Assembly: GCA_026168455.1 (NCBI GenBank)
Contig: CM047429.1
Coordinates: forward strand, 4,677,125 to 4,741,124
Direction of reading: 5' to 3'
Source of the DNA: Theocolax elegans
Taxonomy: Eukaryota > Arthropoda > Insecta > Hymenoptera > Cerocephalidae
DNA length: 64,000 bases
This document shows positions 44,312-55,746 of the stretch, one piece after another (within the stretch, counting starts at the first letter, position 1; each line of letters opens with the position of its first letter). Under the pieces are notes generated by a model. That model saw only the letters and a program-made list of their open reading frames with translations. It was not told the DNA's origin and did not search any database. Position numbers and translations under genes: made by a program.

Positions 44312-46061
44312 AAAAATGTCGCTTGATGCAAACAAAGAATTTTAAATTTGTTAATTGCGAATCGCTATTAAATTATGCGCAAATTCGCTTAACCAAATTA
44401 AATTTACTAAGATCAACCACTTTGTAAAAAAAACAAATATTACAAATCTGTAATTTGTTAAAAATAAATTTTCAATTGTTTACAAAAAATAGAATAAAAT
44501 TGAATTAACAAATATAATATTCAAAGTTTAAAAGAATTTAAAGACAAATTGTTTAAAGATAATAATTATTTAAAAAAAACAAAATTTTAAATTGCGAAGA
44601 AACGCTATTAAACTATTTTAATAATTTATAATAACAACAAAAAAAATTAAATTGAATTCAAATTAAAAAAAAATTAATTTACTTTATTTGCGCACACGCT
44701 TACATACACATACATACATGTACCGCGATACGCTACAATACTTATATTTACCGCGTAAATCACACACACACTTACACGCACGCACGCGAAATAGACTAAC
44801 TCAACCTAAATTGCGATTATACAGTTTACGACAAATTATTAAAAAAACAATAATTTTATTTTCCGCGGTGTCGCTAATAATTATTTAAATAAACAATTAA
44901 ATAATAAAAGAAGCACGAAATAATTAAATTCGCAATACGCTAAAATTAAATCGAAAAGGAAAATCGATTTACAATTCGAATAATATAAGATTCAAAAGAA
45001 TAATTTCGAAATGTATAGAAAGTACAATATTCAAATATTATTCGCAGCGTAAACACCGCGAATCACCGCGAAACGTAAACAATGCGCTCGCTCGCTCTCG
45101 AAATGCTCGAAATAAGATCTCTTAATTTAACACGCCTATTGACTGAATTAAAACTTTTAAATATTAGAAATTAAATTTTGAGACTATTAATTGTCAATCA
45201 TATGCGTATCGCTAATTACCATGCACGTTGGGCGCCATGTAACGGTTTTGCTATTTTTAAATATAAATACAAAAAGATAATAACAATTAACTACCGTTAA
45301 AATAATAGTCTCTATGCGATCGGCCGCTCAGTAATAATACGACTATAATAAGCCGTATAGGCGGAGGCGGCGGTAATCTTTATTTAGCGAAACGCGAGAA
45401 AAAGAGGGTAAACAATTAAATAAACAACAATGCAGTATTTAATTAATAACAGAAATAAATGTATTCGGGAAAAACAATAATACAGGCGCGTCGCAGCGCG
45501 CGAAACGCAGGTCAGTATACACGCGAGATAAATAAAGAGAGAAAGAGAGAGAGAGAGACTACAAGACTGGCACTTACAGTGCTTGAGACGCAATCGATGG
45601 TCAAACAACCAGGTGAAGTCTGCGTAGTCGCTACTCTTTAGCTTCCTGGGCTGCGTCGTCGCCAAACAAACTATTGCAACTTCACTGGATCACCAGCACA
45701 GCACCAGGATCACAAGCACAGGGCGATCAAAATATGGAGAAAACAAATCGCAAGGTTTCTCACGTCAGTGGCAATTAATCACACGGTTGACTTTTAATCT
45801 CTCGGCGGTTGAGATTAGTCTCTCCACGGTTGAGTTTAATCTCCCGACGGTTGAGTTCAGTCTAATTATTCGTGTACTCGCAAGTCTCGATTCTCTCTCT
45901 CTCTCCCTACTCTTTTCCCTTAACGAAGGTCCGCGATAATCGCCGAAAATCGTCGAACGCCGACCTGTAACAGCTGTATAATGATTAGTACATAGGCTAG
46001 ACAGAGAGAGAGAATGTAACGAGCAATGTAATATAATCAAATATTACATTGATTCGTTACA
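44312..46061 (-). repeat. duplicated leader and third LTR
   Basis: After a 44-base satellite piece (44312-44355), the Gypsy leader from 42602 is repeated (44356-45237), followed by a third LTR (45238-46061) and the same satellite start. The unit is about 1748 bases. The switch occurs at the shared string TTAATT, so it looks like a tandem duplication by unequal exchange or microhomology rather than a new insertion. An assembly error is possible. Confidence 0.8.
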
Positions 46062-47453
46062 AAAAATGTCGCTTGATGCAAACAAAGAATTTTAAATTTG
46101 TTAATTTCTTTATTATTTTAGTCAAAAAATGTCGCTTAATGCAGGCAATTAATTTTTAATTTGGTTATTTCTTCAGTTTTTAGTAAAAAAATGTCGCTTG
46201 ATGTAGACAATGAATTTTAAATTTTGTTTATTTCTTCAGTATTTTTAGTAAAAAAATGTCGCTTGATGCAGACAATGCATTTTAATTTGTTTATTTTTCA
46301 GTATTTTATTTAAAAACGTCTCTTGCTGCAGCAATGAATTTTTAATTTGATTATTTCTTCAGTATTTTAGTAAAAAAAAGTCTCTTGATGCAGAATTTAA
46401 AAAAATGTCGCTTAATGCAGACAATTAATTTTAAATTTGTTTATTACTTCAGTATTTTAGTTATAAAATGTCTCTTGAAGCAGACAATGAATTTTAAATT
46501 TGTTTATTTTTTCAGTATTTTAATAAAAAAAAAGGTAGCTTGATGCAGACAATGAATTTTTAATTTGTTTGTTTCTTCAGTATTTTAGTTAAAAAATGTC
46601 TCTTGATGCAGACAATAAATTTTAAATTTGTTTATTTTTTCAGTATTTTAATAAAAAAAAGTCGCTTGATGTAGACAGTTGATTATTTTTAAATTTATAT
46701 ATTTCATAAATAATTTTGCCAATAAAATGTCGCTTAATGCAGACAACTAATATTTTAATATTTGTTTATTTCTTAAGTAATGATATATGGAAATGTTGCT
46801 TGATGTAAATAATGTATACTTGAAAAATATTCTTTATTATACGTAATTTTATCTACAAATTTTGTCTGATGCTTATATCTTATTATTTTATAATTCGTTA
46901 ATGTCGCTTGATGCAGACAATGAATTTTAAATTTGTTATTTCTCAGTATTTTAGTAAAAAAATGTCGCTTAATGCAGACAATTAATTTAAATTTGTTTAT
47001 TACTTCAGTATTTTAGTATAGTAAAATGTCTCTTGAAGCAGACAATGAATTTTAAATTTGTTATTTTTCAGTATTTTAATAAAAAAAAAGGTAGCTTGAT
47101 GCAGACAATGAATTTTTAATTTGTTTGTTTCTTCAGTATTTTAGTTAAAAATGTCTCTGATGCAGACAATAAATGTTAAATTTGTTTATTTTTTCAGTAT
47201 TTTAATAAAAAAAAGTCGCTTGATGTAGACAGTTGATTATTTTTAAATTTATATATTTCATAAATAATTTTGCCAATAAAATGTCGCTTAATGCAGACAA
47301 CTAATATTTTAATATTTGTTTATTTCTTAAGTAATGATATATGGAAATGTTGCTTGATGTAAATAATGTATACTTGAAAAATATTCTTTATTATACGTAA
47401 TTTTATCTACAAATTTTGTCTGATGCTTATATCTTATTATTTTATAATTCGTT
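46062..47453 (+). repeat. satellite array, right part, with higher-order structure
   Basis: It continues the 62-bp satellite of 35800-36365. About 46400-46900 and 46960-47453 are two copies of a roughly 500-base block with the same order of variants, ending in the same unusual segment (GGAAATGTTGCTTGATGTAA, then a TTATACGTAATTTTATCTAC stretch). The array ends at 47453, where Helitron-side sequence begins. Confidence 0.85.
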
Positions 47454-47502
47454 TGCCTAATAAGTCGACCTTAAATTGATTTTTAAAAAAAAAAAAAACT
47501 AT

Positions 47503-49335
47503 TTAAGTATCAAACACTTCAGAAAAAACTATATTCGTTGTATATATTATTACATTATTATTTAAATTACTCTCATTTATATTAAGTATATCTCCTTCTG
47601 TATTAGTGAGTATCATTGACGATTTCGAAAATTTTATTTTTAGATTTTTTTCATCTGTAACTCTTGATAATGCAACATATAATTGACCATGACTAAATAC
47701 AGGTCTTGGTAAATATAGACCTACTTTTTTAAATGATTGACCTTGTGATTTATTTATGGTCATAGCGAAACTTGGTCTAATAGGAAATTGTCGTCTAACC
47801 ATATTGAAAGGTATATTATCCTTTGATGGACATAAATCTATTCTTGGAATCATCACAATTTGTCCTGAATTTTTACCTGTTATAATTTCTCCATATATAG
47901 TGTACTGTTTTAATTCTGTAATCATGAGCCTGGTACCATTACATAAACTTCCATCTAAATGCAAATTCCTAAGTAACATAACGATCATTCCTTTTTTTAA
48001 TACTAATTTATGCGGTGGTAAACCATTTGGTATTAATGAATTTATAAAATCTATTGTTATTGTTTCATCCAACTTATTATTTTCATCATTAGTAATACTA
48101 TCAATCCTTAAATATATCTTACCGTCACCTTCAATTCTTTCAATTATTTCGTTATTAATCGCTAAAACATCACTATTTATAAGTGAAAGAAATATTTTGT
48201 CTTTAAGAGTATGTAAATCATCAATATTTATTTTATTACCAAAAATATCATCTATCAAATTATTGAATGTAATAAATTCGGAAGGAATTTTTATAACGTT
48301 ATTATCAATTTCAAATTTTGTAATATTTTTATTTTCTCCAATATTTAATAACCACGTTTTAAACATACTGTTTGAATTGACCAATCTTAAATTATTACTT
48401 AATATAAGTTTTTGAAATAATTGCCATAAAGAACTACTTTTTACACATGATTCTAATATTTGAGTTCTATTTCCGTATCGAACTATAGGAAGTGTTTGTC
48501 GAAAATCGCCAGATGTTACTAATATTTTACCACCAAACGGTCTATTATTTCGACATAAATCTCTGAAAATAATATCTATAGCTTCTAATGCATATTTAGA
48601 AGTCACTGATATTTCATCCCAAATTATTAATTTAATATTTTTTAAAATTTGACCTATTTGTGAATTTGGTGAAATGTTGCATGTTGATTGTTCGTTTAAA
48701 TTAAATGGTATTTTAAGTGTTGAATGGATAGTTTTACCACCTATTAATAAATTTGCTGCAATACTAGTCCAAGCAACTGCTAACTCTGGTATTTTGTTTA
48801 ATTTCACAAATTTTATAATAGCATTTAATAAATAACTTTTTCCACTACCACCAGGACCATCTATAAAATATAAATTTTCTCTTTTATTATCGTAAACTGC
48901 TTCTACTATTGTATCAAATATTGTTTTTTGTTCCATTGTTAAAGATTTTAACAATATTTCTATGTCATTATCTTCATTTGCAATAATATCATTATAAAAC
49001 ATATCATTGTGATTTTCATTATCAATATTATCAATATTAGGTAAATTAAATTGTTGCAATGTTAAATTATGTTTTGATAAAACGTTGTCTATAATTTTTA
49101 AAGCTTTTTGTTCTCCTAAAATTTCAGGTAATTTAGGATCAAAGAAATGTTCTTTATACTTATTATAAAGTTTCAAGGCATCAAAATTGTTATCAAATGA
49201 TATAATGAAAGCGAAAAGTTCACATAATGCCTGTGGAAATTGAAAATTACAATTTTCTTCTAAACATTTATCCCATTCATCATCAGTAATGATTAAACCT
49301 CTAACTATACATGCTTCATAAAATGTATCATAAAC
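47503..49335 (-). pseudogene. Helitron: Pif1-type helicase
   Basis: The 557-codon frame (49176-47503) has Walker A GPGGSGKS (residues 107-114), Walker B IIWDE (184-188), motif III TSGDFRQTLPIV (221-232) and near the end MTINKSQGQSFKKVGLYLP and HGQLYVALSRVTDEKNL, all hallmarks of Pif1-like helicases at the C-terminus of Helitron proteins. It joins the Rep part in the same frame except for a TAA at about 49345. The natural stop is at 47503. The helicase unwinds DNA for rolling-circle transposition. Confidence 0.9.
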
Positions 49336-50286
49336 AACGCCTTCTTATGAGCGTATATCTTCAAAGGATTCGGCCCCACGTACATGAAGTAATAATAATC
49401 TAAGAAAAAATCGTTCTCGATCTTTAGGATTTACATGAAACATTCTGACTAGAATGGGTTTATTAAACTTTTTTCGCTTGTTCCATTCTTTTTTTATCTT
49501 GTCGTAAACATAATATTGAGGAATTTTACCATAAAGATATTTCTTGGCTTTCACATCAGATGAATTTAGTAAAAACCAACTTGTTAATGTTGTTCGATGA
49601 TTTTTATTAATTAATTTGTCTTCAGATCCTTCTTTAAAATAGACAAATTGTTCATCTTCAAGATGTACAGCTAATCTATATATTGCATGTGATTGCGAAT
49701 GTAATTTATATTCTTTCATACGATACATAGCCTCGGGTGGACAAACATACCTTGTAGAAATATATTCGGATATTTCGTCATAATTTAGAACATTGTCTTT
49801 TTGCACATTTTCAATTTCTACATTTTTTGTTACTATATTACTGAATTTTATTAAAGCTGTATCTGGGCTTTTGTAAAGATATTTAAATAAATATTTTACA
49901 GATTTTATTGTATTACATATTTCTACGTTAATGTGACATTCAAGTTTTAGAAGTAGATATGGATTATATGGAACAACAAAACTGTTATCCGCGATTTTAT
50001 TGTTGGAGTATGTTATTTTTATTTCGTTATTTCTTCTACGATAAATTGGATAACCATTAGGAGATGTTTGTGTTTTAGTACTAAAACATTTTGGATAATG
50101 TTTTGTACAATATATTTTACTTTCATCCATACATACACTATTTTTATTCTGAATTTCACAAGGACCATGAATCATATTTTGTTTTACTAATTCATATAGT
50201 CTCGGAAATTTATTTTTATCAGGAATTTCTGCACATATGCTATTATCAATTTGATCTGTATTTCGTATTTTGTTTAGTTCAGTTAA
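49336..50286 (-). pseudogene. Helitron: Rep region with catalytic tyrosines
   Basis: The frame 50175-49345 contains YCTKHYPKCFSTKTQTSPNG, SFVVPYNPYLLLKLECHINV and SVKYLFKYLYKSPDTAL (about 49905-49855), where the two Tyr of YLFKYLYK match the Helitron nicking tyrosines. The stretch 50286-50176 is open in the same frame above the ATG and links to the HUH motif across a single TAG at about 50284. Confidence 0.88.
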
Positions 50287-51077
50287 CTATAATAACATAT
50301 GAATGTGGGGCAGTCCTCGTTTTTGAAATTCTATAACATAAATGTAAGAATTAACTTGACCAAGAATTTCGTGTTTCAACAATTCCTCCATTAATACCTT
50401 TACTTTTAGGTCAAATACACGCACTATCAGATCTGGTCTGTCAAGCGTATTTTCATATTCTAATAAATTTTCTGTAATCTCGTTCCATTTAGGATTGCAC
50501 GTCATTGTCAGAAAAATGTCTGGTTTTCTATTATTTTGCATTATAGTTGTTGCATCTAAAAAGTTCTGTTGCATCGCTCTAGGACTACCTATATAACTAG
50601 ACGGTAGTATAACCATTTTACCAATAGAAACATGTTTATTATTATTTTTATTATTAAGTTGATCCATTAAACCTTTATATCGATCAGTTCGTAATTTATG
50701 CTGATCTTTTCTAATAAAATACAGACGAGTATTTTCAACTTTAGACCATGAGTTAAGGATAAACTGGTTTGATAGACTTTTGAGATTTAAACATGGATTA
50801 AATTCTTTTCGAATACTAAATCTATATGAATAATATTGCAAGGCAGATATATTATTATATTTTTTTTCATCTGATAAACTTTTCATACATGGTTCCCAAT
50901 CTGAATCACCGAAAGGAAATATTAATGGATACACCATTGGGTCAATGTCTTTGTTTATAATTGCAATTGATTGAGGTTTTTTTCCTTTTTGAAAAATACA
51001 TATATTTCTGTTAGAAGGTGGTTCTCCATTTTCAAATATAAATTTATTATTATATTCAAACTTTAAATCTATAATAT
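50287..51077 (-). pseudogene. Helitron: N-terminal Rep region with HUH motif
   Basis: The frame from 50937 (and open above it to about 51060) reads MVYPLIFPFGDSDWEPCMKS, YYSYRFSIRKEFNPCLNL, GSPRAMQQNFLDATTIMQ, KPDIFLTMTCNPKWNEITEN and FQKRGLPHIHMLL, whose HIH is the metal-binding HUH motif. A TAG follows at 50284. The protein start is lost, as nothing similar continues above 51077. No Helitron termini (5' TC or 3' hairpin with CTRR) are evident on either side. Confidence 0.88.
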
Positions 51078-51472
51078 TTTAAAGTGACAATGATTTTAAA
51101 ACCATTATAATAACTATAATTTAAAGAGAATTTATCTTATTTATTATTTTTGATAAATATACAAGTAAAAATGTATTACAATATCGTAGTATTGAAAAAT
51201 ACAATAAATAAATAATAAATATTTAACTTATAATAATAATTTATATCACTCAACATTGTTTATATTAATAATAGAATATAACAATATTAATAATAGAATA
51301 TAATATTTTTTATAGGTTGTTCTAACTGAAGGCGTATAGGTGTATGTATATACGCGAACCATCTATATATACATATATGCACCTGGCGAATTTATTTCTC
51401 GATCGACTAATACTACACGTACAACTAATAATAATACTATATAATAATACTAGTATATAATATATAATTATA

Positions 51473-51515
<43 letters not shown>

Positions 51516-51718
51516 ATTATTATATATTATTATTATATATTATTATTATATTTATCGTGATTTTTTTTTATTATGCACACATTTGATCCTTTTTAATGTT
51601 TAATATTTACTGCCCCGATTATATTGATCGTTATTTTATTTTTTATTAAGCACACATTTGTTCCTTTTAAATGTTTAATATTTACTGGCGTTAATGAATG
51701 ATGAAGTTAAATTACAGT
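51078..51718. other. AT-rich spacer with ATT microsatellite
   Basis: An ATT trinucleotide run lies at about 51471-51545, with TATA-rich words around it. TGATTTTTTTTTATTATGCA-like sequence is imperfectly repeated near 51550-51600 and 51630-51680. No gene was recognised. Confidence 0.5.
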
Positions 51719-52154
51719 ACTTTTCACTTCCTGAAGACGTTGTCCAGGTGGTAAGGGTAACCTCCAGGTAATCCTGACATCCTCCACAGGAATGTCTACA
51801 TGCCTTTCTACTTGAATTTGAAAAAAAAATTTTCACTTCCTGGAGACGATGTCCAGGTGGTCAGGGTAACCTCCAGGTAATCCTAACATCCTCCACAGGA
51901 AAGTATACATGCCTTTCTACTTGAATTTGCAAAAAAAATTTTCACTTCCTGAAGACGATGTACAGGTGGTCAGGGTAACCTCCAGGTAATCCTGACATCC
52001 TCCACAGGAATGTCTACATGCCTTTCTACTTGAATTTGCAAAAAAAATTTTCACTTCCTGAAGACGTTGTCCAGGTGGTAAGGGTAACCTCCAGGTAATC
52101 CTGACATCCTCCACAGGAAAGTCTACATGCCTTTCTACTTGAATTTGCAAAAAA
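51719..52154 (+). repeat. 109-bp minisatellite, four copies
   Basis: Each copy reads TTTTCACTTCCTGAAGACG, TTGTCCAGGTGGTAAGGGTA, ACCTCCAGGTAATCCTGACA, TCCTCCACAGGAATGTCTAC and ATGCCTTTCTACTTGAATTT, and ends in a G/A and A-run. Copies start near 51719, 51827, 51937 and 52046 and differ at few sites (GATGTCC against GTTGTCC; AAGTCT against ATGTCT). The array merges into the next repeat type at 52155. Confidence 0.88.
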
Positions 52155-52515
52155 AATTTTCACTACCTGGAGACGATGTCCAGGTGGTCAGGGTGACCCC
52201 ATCCCTATCCCTCCACCCTCACCCTCTCCCTGACCTCTTCACCATAACACACTTACCCTTATACACATACATATATATAAAACATAATAAAAAGACGCCC
52301 AATGGTGAATGTCGGACGTTTGTAAAAAAAATTTTCACTTCCTGGAGACGATGTCCAGGTGGTCAGGATGACCCCATCTCTATCCCTCCACCCTCACCCT
52401 CACCCTCACCCTGACCTCTTCACCTTAACCCACTTACCCTTATACACATGCATATATATAAAACATAAGAGAAATACGCCCAATGGTGAATGTCGGACGC
52501 CGGACACTTTTGAGG
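52155..52515 (+). repeat. 178-bp minisatellite, two copies sharing the 109-bp start
   Basis: Both copies (from about 52157 and 52335) begin with TTTCACT-CCTGGAGACGAT and GTCCAGGTGGTCAGG like the 109-bp repeat. They then switch to GACCCCATC, a CCCTCACC-rich tract, a TATATATAAAACATAA stretch and CAATGGTGAATGTCGGACG. The shared head suggests that one repeat arose from the other by insertion or recombination. Confidence 0.85.
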
Positions 52516-52539
52516 AAAAATTTTAATTATAATAATATA

Positions 52540-53113
52540 CCTTAAATAGAGTTAACAGCTGCAAATATCTTGGGATTATAATTAATTTCAATTTGAAATG
52601 GAAAGAACACATAGAATATATTGTAAATAAAACTAAGTACTTAACATATGTATTTGCTAAATTCTCGAAGCTCCTAAAAACCGAAACTCCAATTATTTTA
52701 TATTATGCACTTTTTCATAGTATTGTAACGTATGGCATTATTTCATGGGGGGGGGGGGTGCTTATAAAAATAATCTGAAGTTATTATCAAGTACGCAAGC
52801 CAGATTGCTTAAAATCATAAGCAAAAATAAATTTTTAATTAATAATTACCCACTAACCGTTGAACAAACATTTGCGCTTGAATCTATTACTTTTCATTAC
52901 ATGAAATTACATAACTTTCATAAAAATAGAATTACAAATACAAGAAACAAAAGTATACCAATACCTAAAATATCTAAATCAGTAAGTAATAAGAATAGTT
53001 ATATTGTTGCAATACGGATATATAATGAAATTCCTAATAATTTAAAAAATTTAACGACTAGTAAAAAACATATTAGAAAAAAACTTAAGAATTGGATTCA
53101 ATTAAATTTATAA
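52540..53113 (+). pseudogene. LINE G: reverse transcriptase C-terminal domain
   Basis: The plus strand reads NSCKYLGIIINFNLKWKEHI and YYALFHSIVTYGIISWGG, then a run of 12 G (52747-52758) shifts the frame. The other frame gives LLSSTQARLLKIISKNKFLI, NSYIVAIRIYNEIPNNLKNL and a stop at 53111. It resembles the older remnant at 7626-8053. Everything upstream of the thumb is missing (5'-truncated insertion). Confidence 0.82.
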
Positions 53114-53122
53114 TAATTTTAT

Positions 53123-54127
53123 ATGAACAAAAATATATTAGGGAAACTAAACTGCGATAAATTTCAAAGCTATTTTATTAAGCTAGTAACCAAAGTAGAA
53201 AAATTCAAACTTAAAAAACAAAAAATGCTTAAATCAATTGAAGAAATATCAAGTTCTGCATTGGAAGTCCTGCAGGACTTTGTAGTAAGAAAACAGTTAC
53301 TTTTGGACATAAGAACATATATTTGCTTCAAGGGTTTTTGCTTAACAAATGGTAATCGTTCTCATAGACGTATCTCGAATTATAATGCGAACAAAATGAT
53401 TAATGTGAATACAAAAGAATACATATTTATTGTAACTGAAATTGGGGAAAAATTAGTAAAAATGTATAAGCTTGAAGGGGACTATAGGAATACAACTTCG
53501 AAACTGAAAGATAAAAGTGAGGAACAGGATATACATCACAACTGCAACAGTGTAAATAATGTAAATAATGTACACATAAATAATTATTTTTCAAAATTTA
53601 GGCAAATAAATTTTGTGAAAGAATCAATAACACACAATGCTGATAATTCTAATGATAAGTATGAACCTATTGAAAACGTATTTAGCAAAATAGATGATAT
53701 GGTATTTGAAAATGGTAAGAAAATGATTCCTCCACGTATAAAAGAGAATAAGATACCTCAACATAATCAAATTAGGATGTCGTATGGTGACCTAAATTAC
53801 ATAGGAAATAATAAAGCTATTTTGTATTTTGACAGAGGTATTAGAGGTAAACAAATTTTTACTAATTCTATGTATCCACTAAAGCGGCAACCAGTTTATA
53901 AAGACATTGTTGTAGTTGATGATATTGTTTTTACATCTACATGTAAATGTGACTCATCTAAACAGCACAAAGAAATGTTTCCTCACTTTAGAGTTACTTG
54001 TGCGGTAGGGTTAACATGTCCTGCTAGATTAAACAATATAGAAAAAATTGCTTTTGCTAGAAATATGAATGCGTCCACTGAAAGTTTTACAACAGCTAGA
54101 TCAATGTTAATAAGATATTGGGTATAA
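53123..54127 (+). CDS. unknown 334-aa protein between a LINE stop and its 3' tail
   Basis: An uninterrupted 334-codon frame begins 10 bases after the LINE stop. The first 110 residues are basic and partly helical (KLKKQKMLKSIEEISSSALE; a basic NGNRSHRRISNYNANK stretch). Residues about 140-175 are Asn-rich. The C-terminal third is more globular: YGDLNYIGNNKAILYFDRG, KQIFTNSMYPLKRQPVYKDI and a cysteine cluster, CKCDSSKQHK then CAVGLTCPARL. I do not recognise it. It could be a third LINE ORF, a transduced host fragment, or the end of another element. No stop or frameshift breaks it, unlike most ORFs nearby. Confidence 0.5.
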   Translation: MNKNILGKLNCDKFQSYFIKLVTKVEKFKLKKQKMLKSIEEISSSALEVLQDFVVRKQLLLDIRTYICFKGFCLTNGNRSHRRISNYNANKMINVNTKEYIFIVTEIGEKLVKMYKLEGDYRNTTSKLKDKSEEQDIHHNCNSVNNVNNVHINNYFSKFRQINFVKESITHNADNSNDKYEPIENVFSKIDDMVFENGKKMIPPRIKENKIPQHNQIRMSYGDLNYIGNNKAILYFDRGIRGKQIFTNSMYPLKRQPVYKDIVVVDDIVFTSTCKCDSSKQHKEMFPHFRVTCAVGLTCPARLNNIEKIAFARNMNASTESFTTARSMLIRYWV

Positions 54128-54366
54128 GGTCAAGCACTGTCCAGTATACTGGTGATACTGGCCCAGTGTAGGGCTTTATACATTACTTTTAGTTTTAAGT
54201 TTTATTTAGTTTTATTTAGTTTTATTTTAGTTTTAAACTATAGAATTAAGTTTTATGCCACCCTATGTACAGATAAATTAATTTTATCTCTATAGGTTTT
54301 TACTGCATTTTTGTAATGTTTTGTAAATATTTGTTGGCTTAATAATAAATAAATAAATAAATAAAT
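54128..54366 (+). other. LINE G 3' UTR and TAAA tail
   Basis: After the ORF there is a palindrome CCAGTATACTGG near 54142, TTTTAGTTTTATTTAG-type repeats (about 54188-54235) and an ending in AATAATAAATAAATAAATAA at 54338-54366, which looks like a short-repeat LINE tail. No coding sense. Confidence 0.6.
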
Positions 54367-54367
54367 A

Positions 54368-54570
54368 ATGAGGCGAATTCCGAGCCAAGATAGTAAATGC
54401 CAATAAACCAATGACAAAAAAGCCTCGACTCGACTGACAGCCAGCGTAATTTCAGCATATTGGGTGTTACGAGATCATATCTGTGCAGATTGCCCCACAC
54501 AAATCTGACACTGACATTGAGTAGACGCTGAAGCTTCATATTTCTTGTCTGATGTAGATCGTAGTATACT
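54368..54570 (-). pseudogene. LINE C-type reverse transcriptase fragment
   Basis: The minus strand encodes MKLQRLLNVSVRFVWGNLHR and TPNMLKLRWLSVESRL, a block that matches 17420-17300 of LINE C (NLKLQRLLNACVRFVWGDIP). Only about 60 codons remain, joined to the LINE G tail on one side and unassigned sequence on the other. Confidence 0.75.
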
Positions 54571-55320
54571 TTTTTTTTTATTATTATTATTTTATGTCTT
54601 GTGAAGAAAGCACTTGTTGAAAATACATTCGCCAGTGAGGCTTATATCAATCGGCTGGGGCCGATCGCAGGTCTCTTAAAAATTAATTATTTAGACTCGT
54701 TAGCGAGATAAATAATTGAATTTTTTTTTCTTTCTTTTCTTCCTTTATAATTTATTGTTTTTTTTTATTTATTAATAGATTAAAACTTTAGTTATTTCAA
54801 TTTCCGTAACAAAATAAATTCTCCTTTTCACCAGTGAAGAATCTGTCGGATTATAACTGACGAGAGAGATATTTTGGGAAATCGTTAAAATTTACAATTA
54901 CTGGTAAATTACCGACGATATTAAAATAATTTGAGATTTTTTTTTGTTAATAATTATTTGTGCTTGTACTATTACTATTATTTGTGTTTGAACATATAAA
55001 CAAACTCGGACGAACTCACATTAATACAGGTTATTTATATGGAACTATAGTATTTTACCGTTTGTTGGCGTTGTTCCTGTTAGTATCCAGAAGCTGAGAA
55101 GGTGCACGGGGACGGAGGTTTTCACTGCACATAAACTGTACGTGCGTCGGATCGGCCGAGCAGTGTTGCCAGATAAAGGTGTTTTTTCTTTGTTGCACTC
55201 ACACAGTATGACCACATTTACATTAGATAATAGAGGACAGAAAAACCCTAAATGGTAACCCTGCGGCCGAGTCAAGCGAACGAGAGCCAACTGTTGCGCG
55301 TGGCGCATGCGTGCGGACTC
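54571..55320. other. unassigned sequence
   Basis: AT-rich, with T-runs and TTA repeats near 54575-54590. Nothing coding was recognised. The upstream border of the Gypsy LTR must lie in or near this stretch. Confidence 0.35.
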
Positions 55321-55728
55321 GCTGATCGGTTCATCATGACGAACTCGGTGATTCCGAGTCGGGCCGTCGAACGATACAGTTATATATAAATTTAGATTAG
55401 TTACCGAGAGCGGTTATTATTGTTATTAAGTGTTTATTTGTTAATTCGAGCTTTCGAAGGTGAGGATTCCTGTTCTTTTTATCCTGTTGTTTTTCCAGCT
55501 TCCCGAATAAGCTGTGAATTGTGCGTGCGTGTGCGGCAATCGCGTGTAGTATATATATATATATATATAAAATTTTCCACGTGAACGCGGCTGGCGACCG
55601 TGACTAATTTTTCGTTTTATTATTGTATAATTATTTTATTTTTATTAAAGTTTCTAGCTACATACAAAAAGTGTTGTTGAGTTATTGTATGGGAGCCGTT
55701 CACCCTGATCCCCAGTGAACGTGTTTTA
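55321..55728 (+). repeat. probable 3' portion of a Gypsy 5' LTR
   Basis: The segment leads directly into a tRNA-Arg type primer site (55729), so it should be the end of the LTR. It has TTATATATAAATTT near 55378, a possible core promoter. The word TGGCGACCGTGAC of the primer site also occurs at 55591-55603 within it. The partner LTR is beyond the window, so the start cannot be set. Confidence 0.5.
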
Positions 55729-55746
55729 TGGCGACCGTGACAGGAC
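55729..55746 (+). other. primer binding site (tRNA-Arg type)
   Basis: TGGCGACCGTGACAGGAC begins the leader. TGGCGACCGTGACA is the primer-site word of the 412/mdg1 type Gypsy elements that use tRNA-Arg (knowledge of the family). It supports a Gypsy element on the plus strand, with gag at 60896 and pol after 63006. Confidence 0.75.

Noticed and set aside
47756..48415. 219-codon plus-strand ORF
   Set aside because: Antisense shadow of the Helitron helicase.
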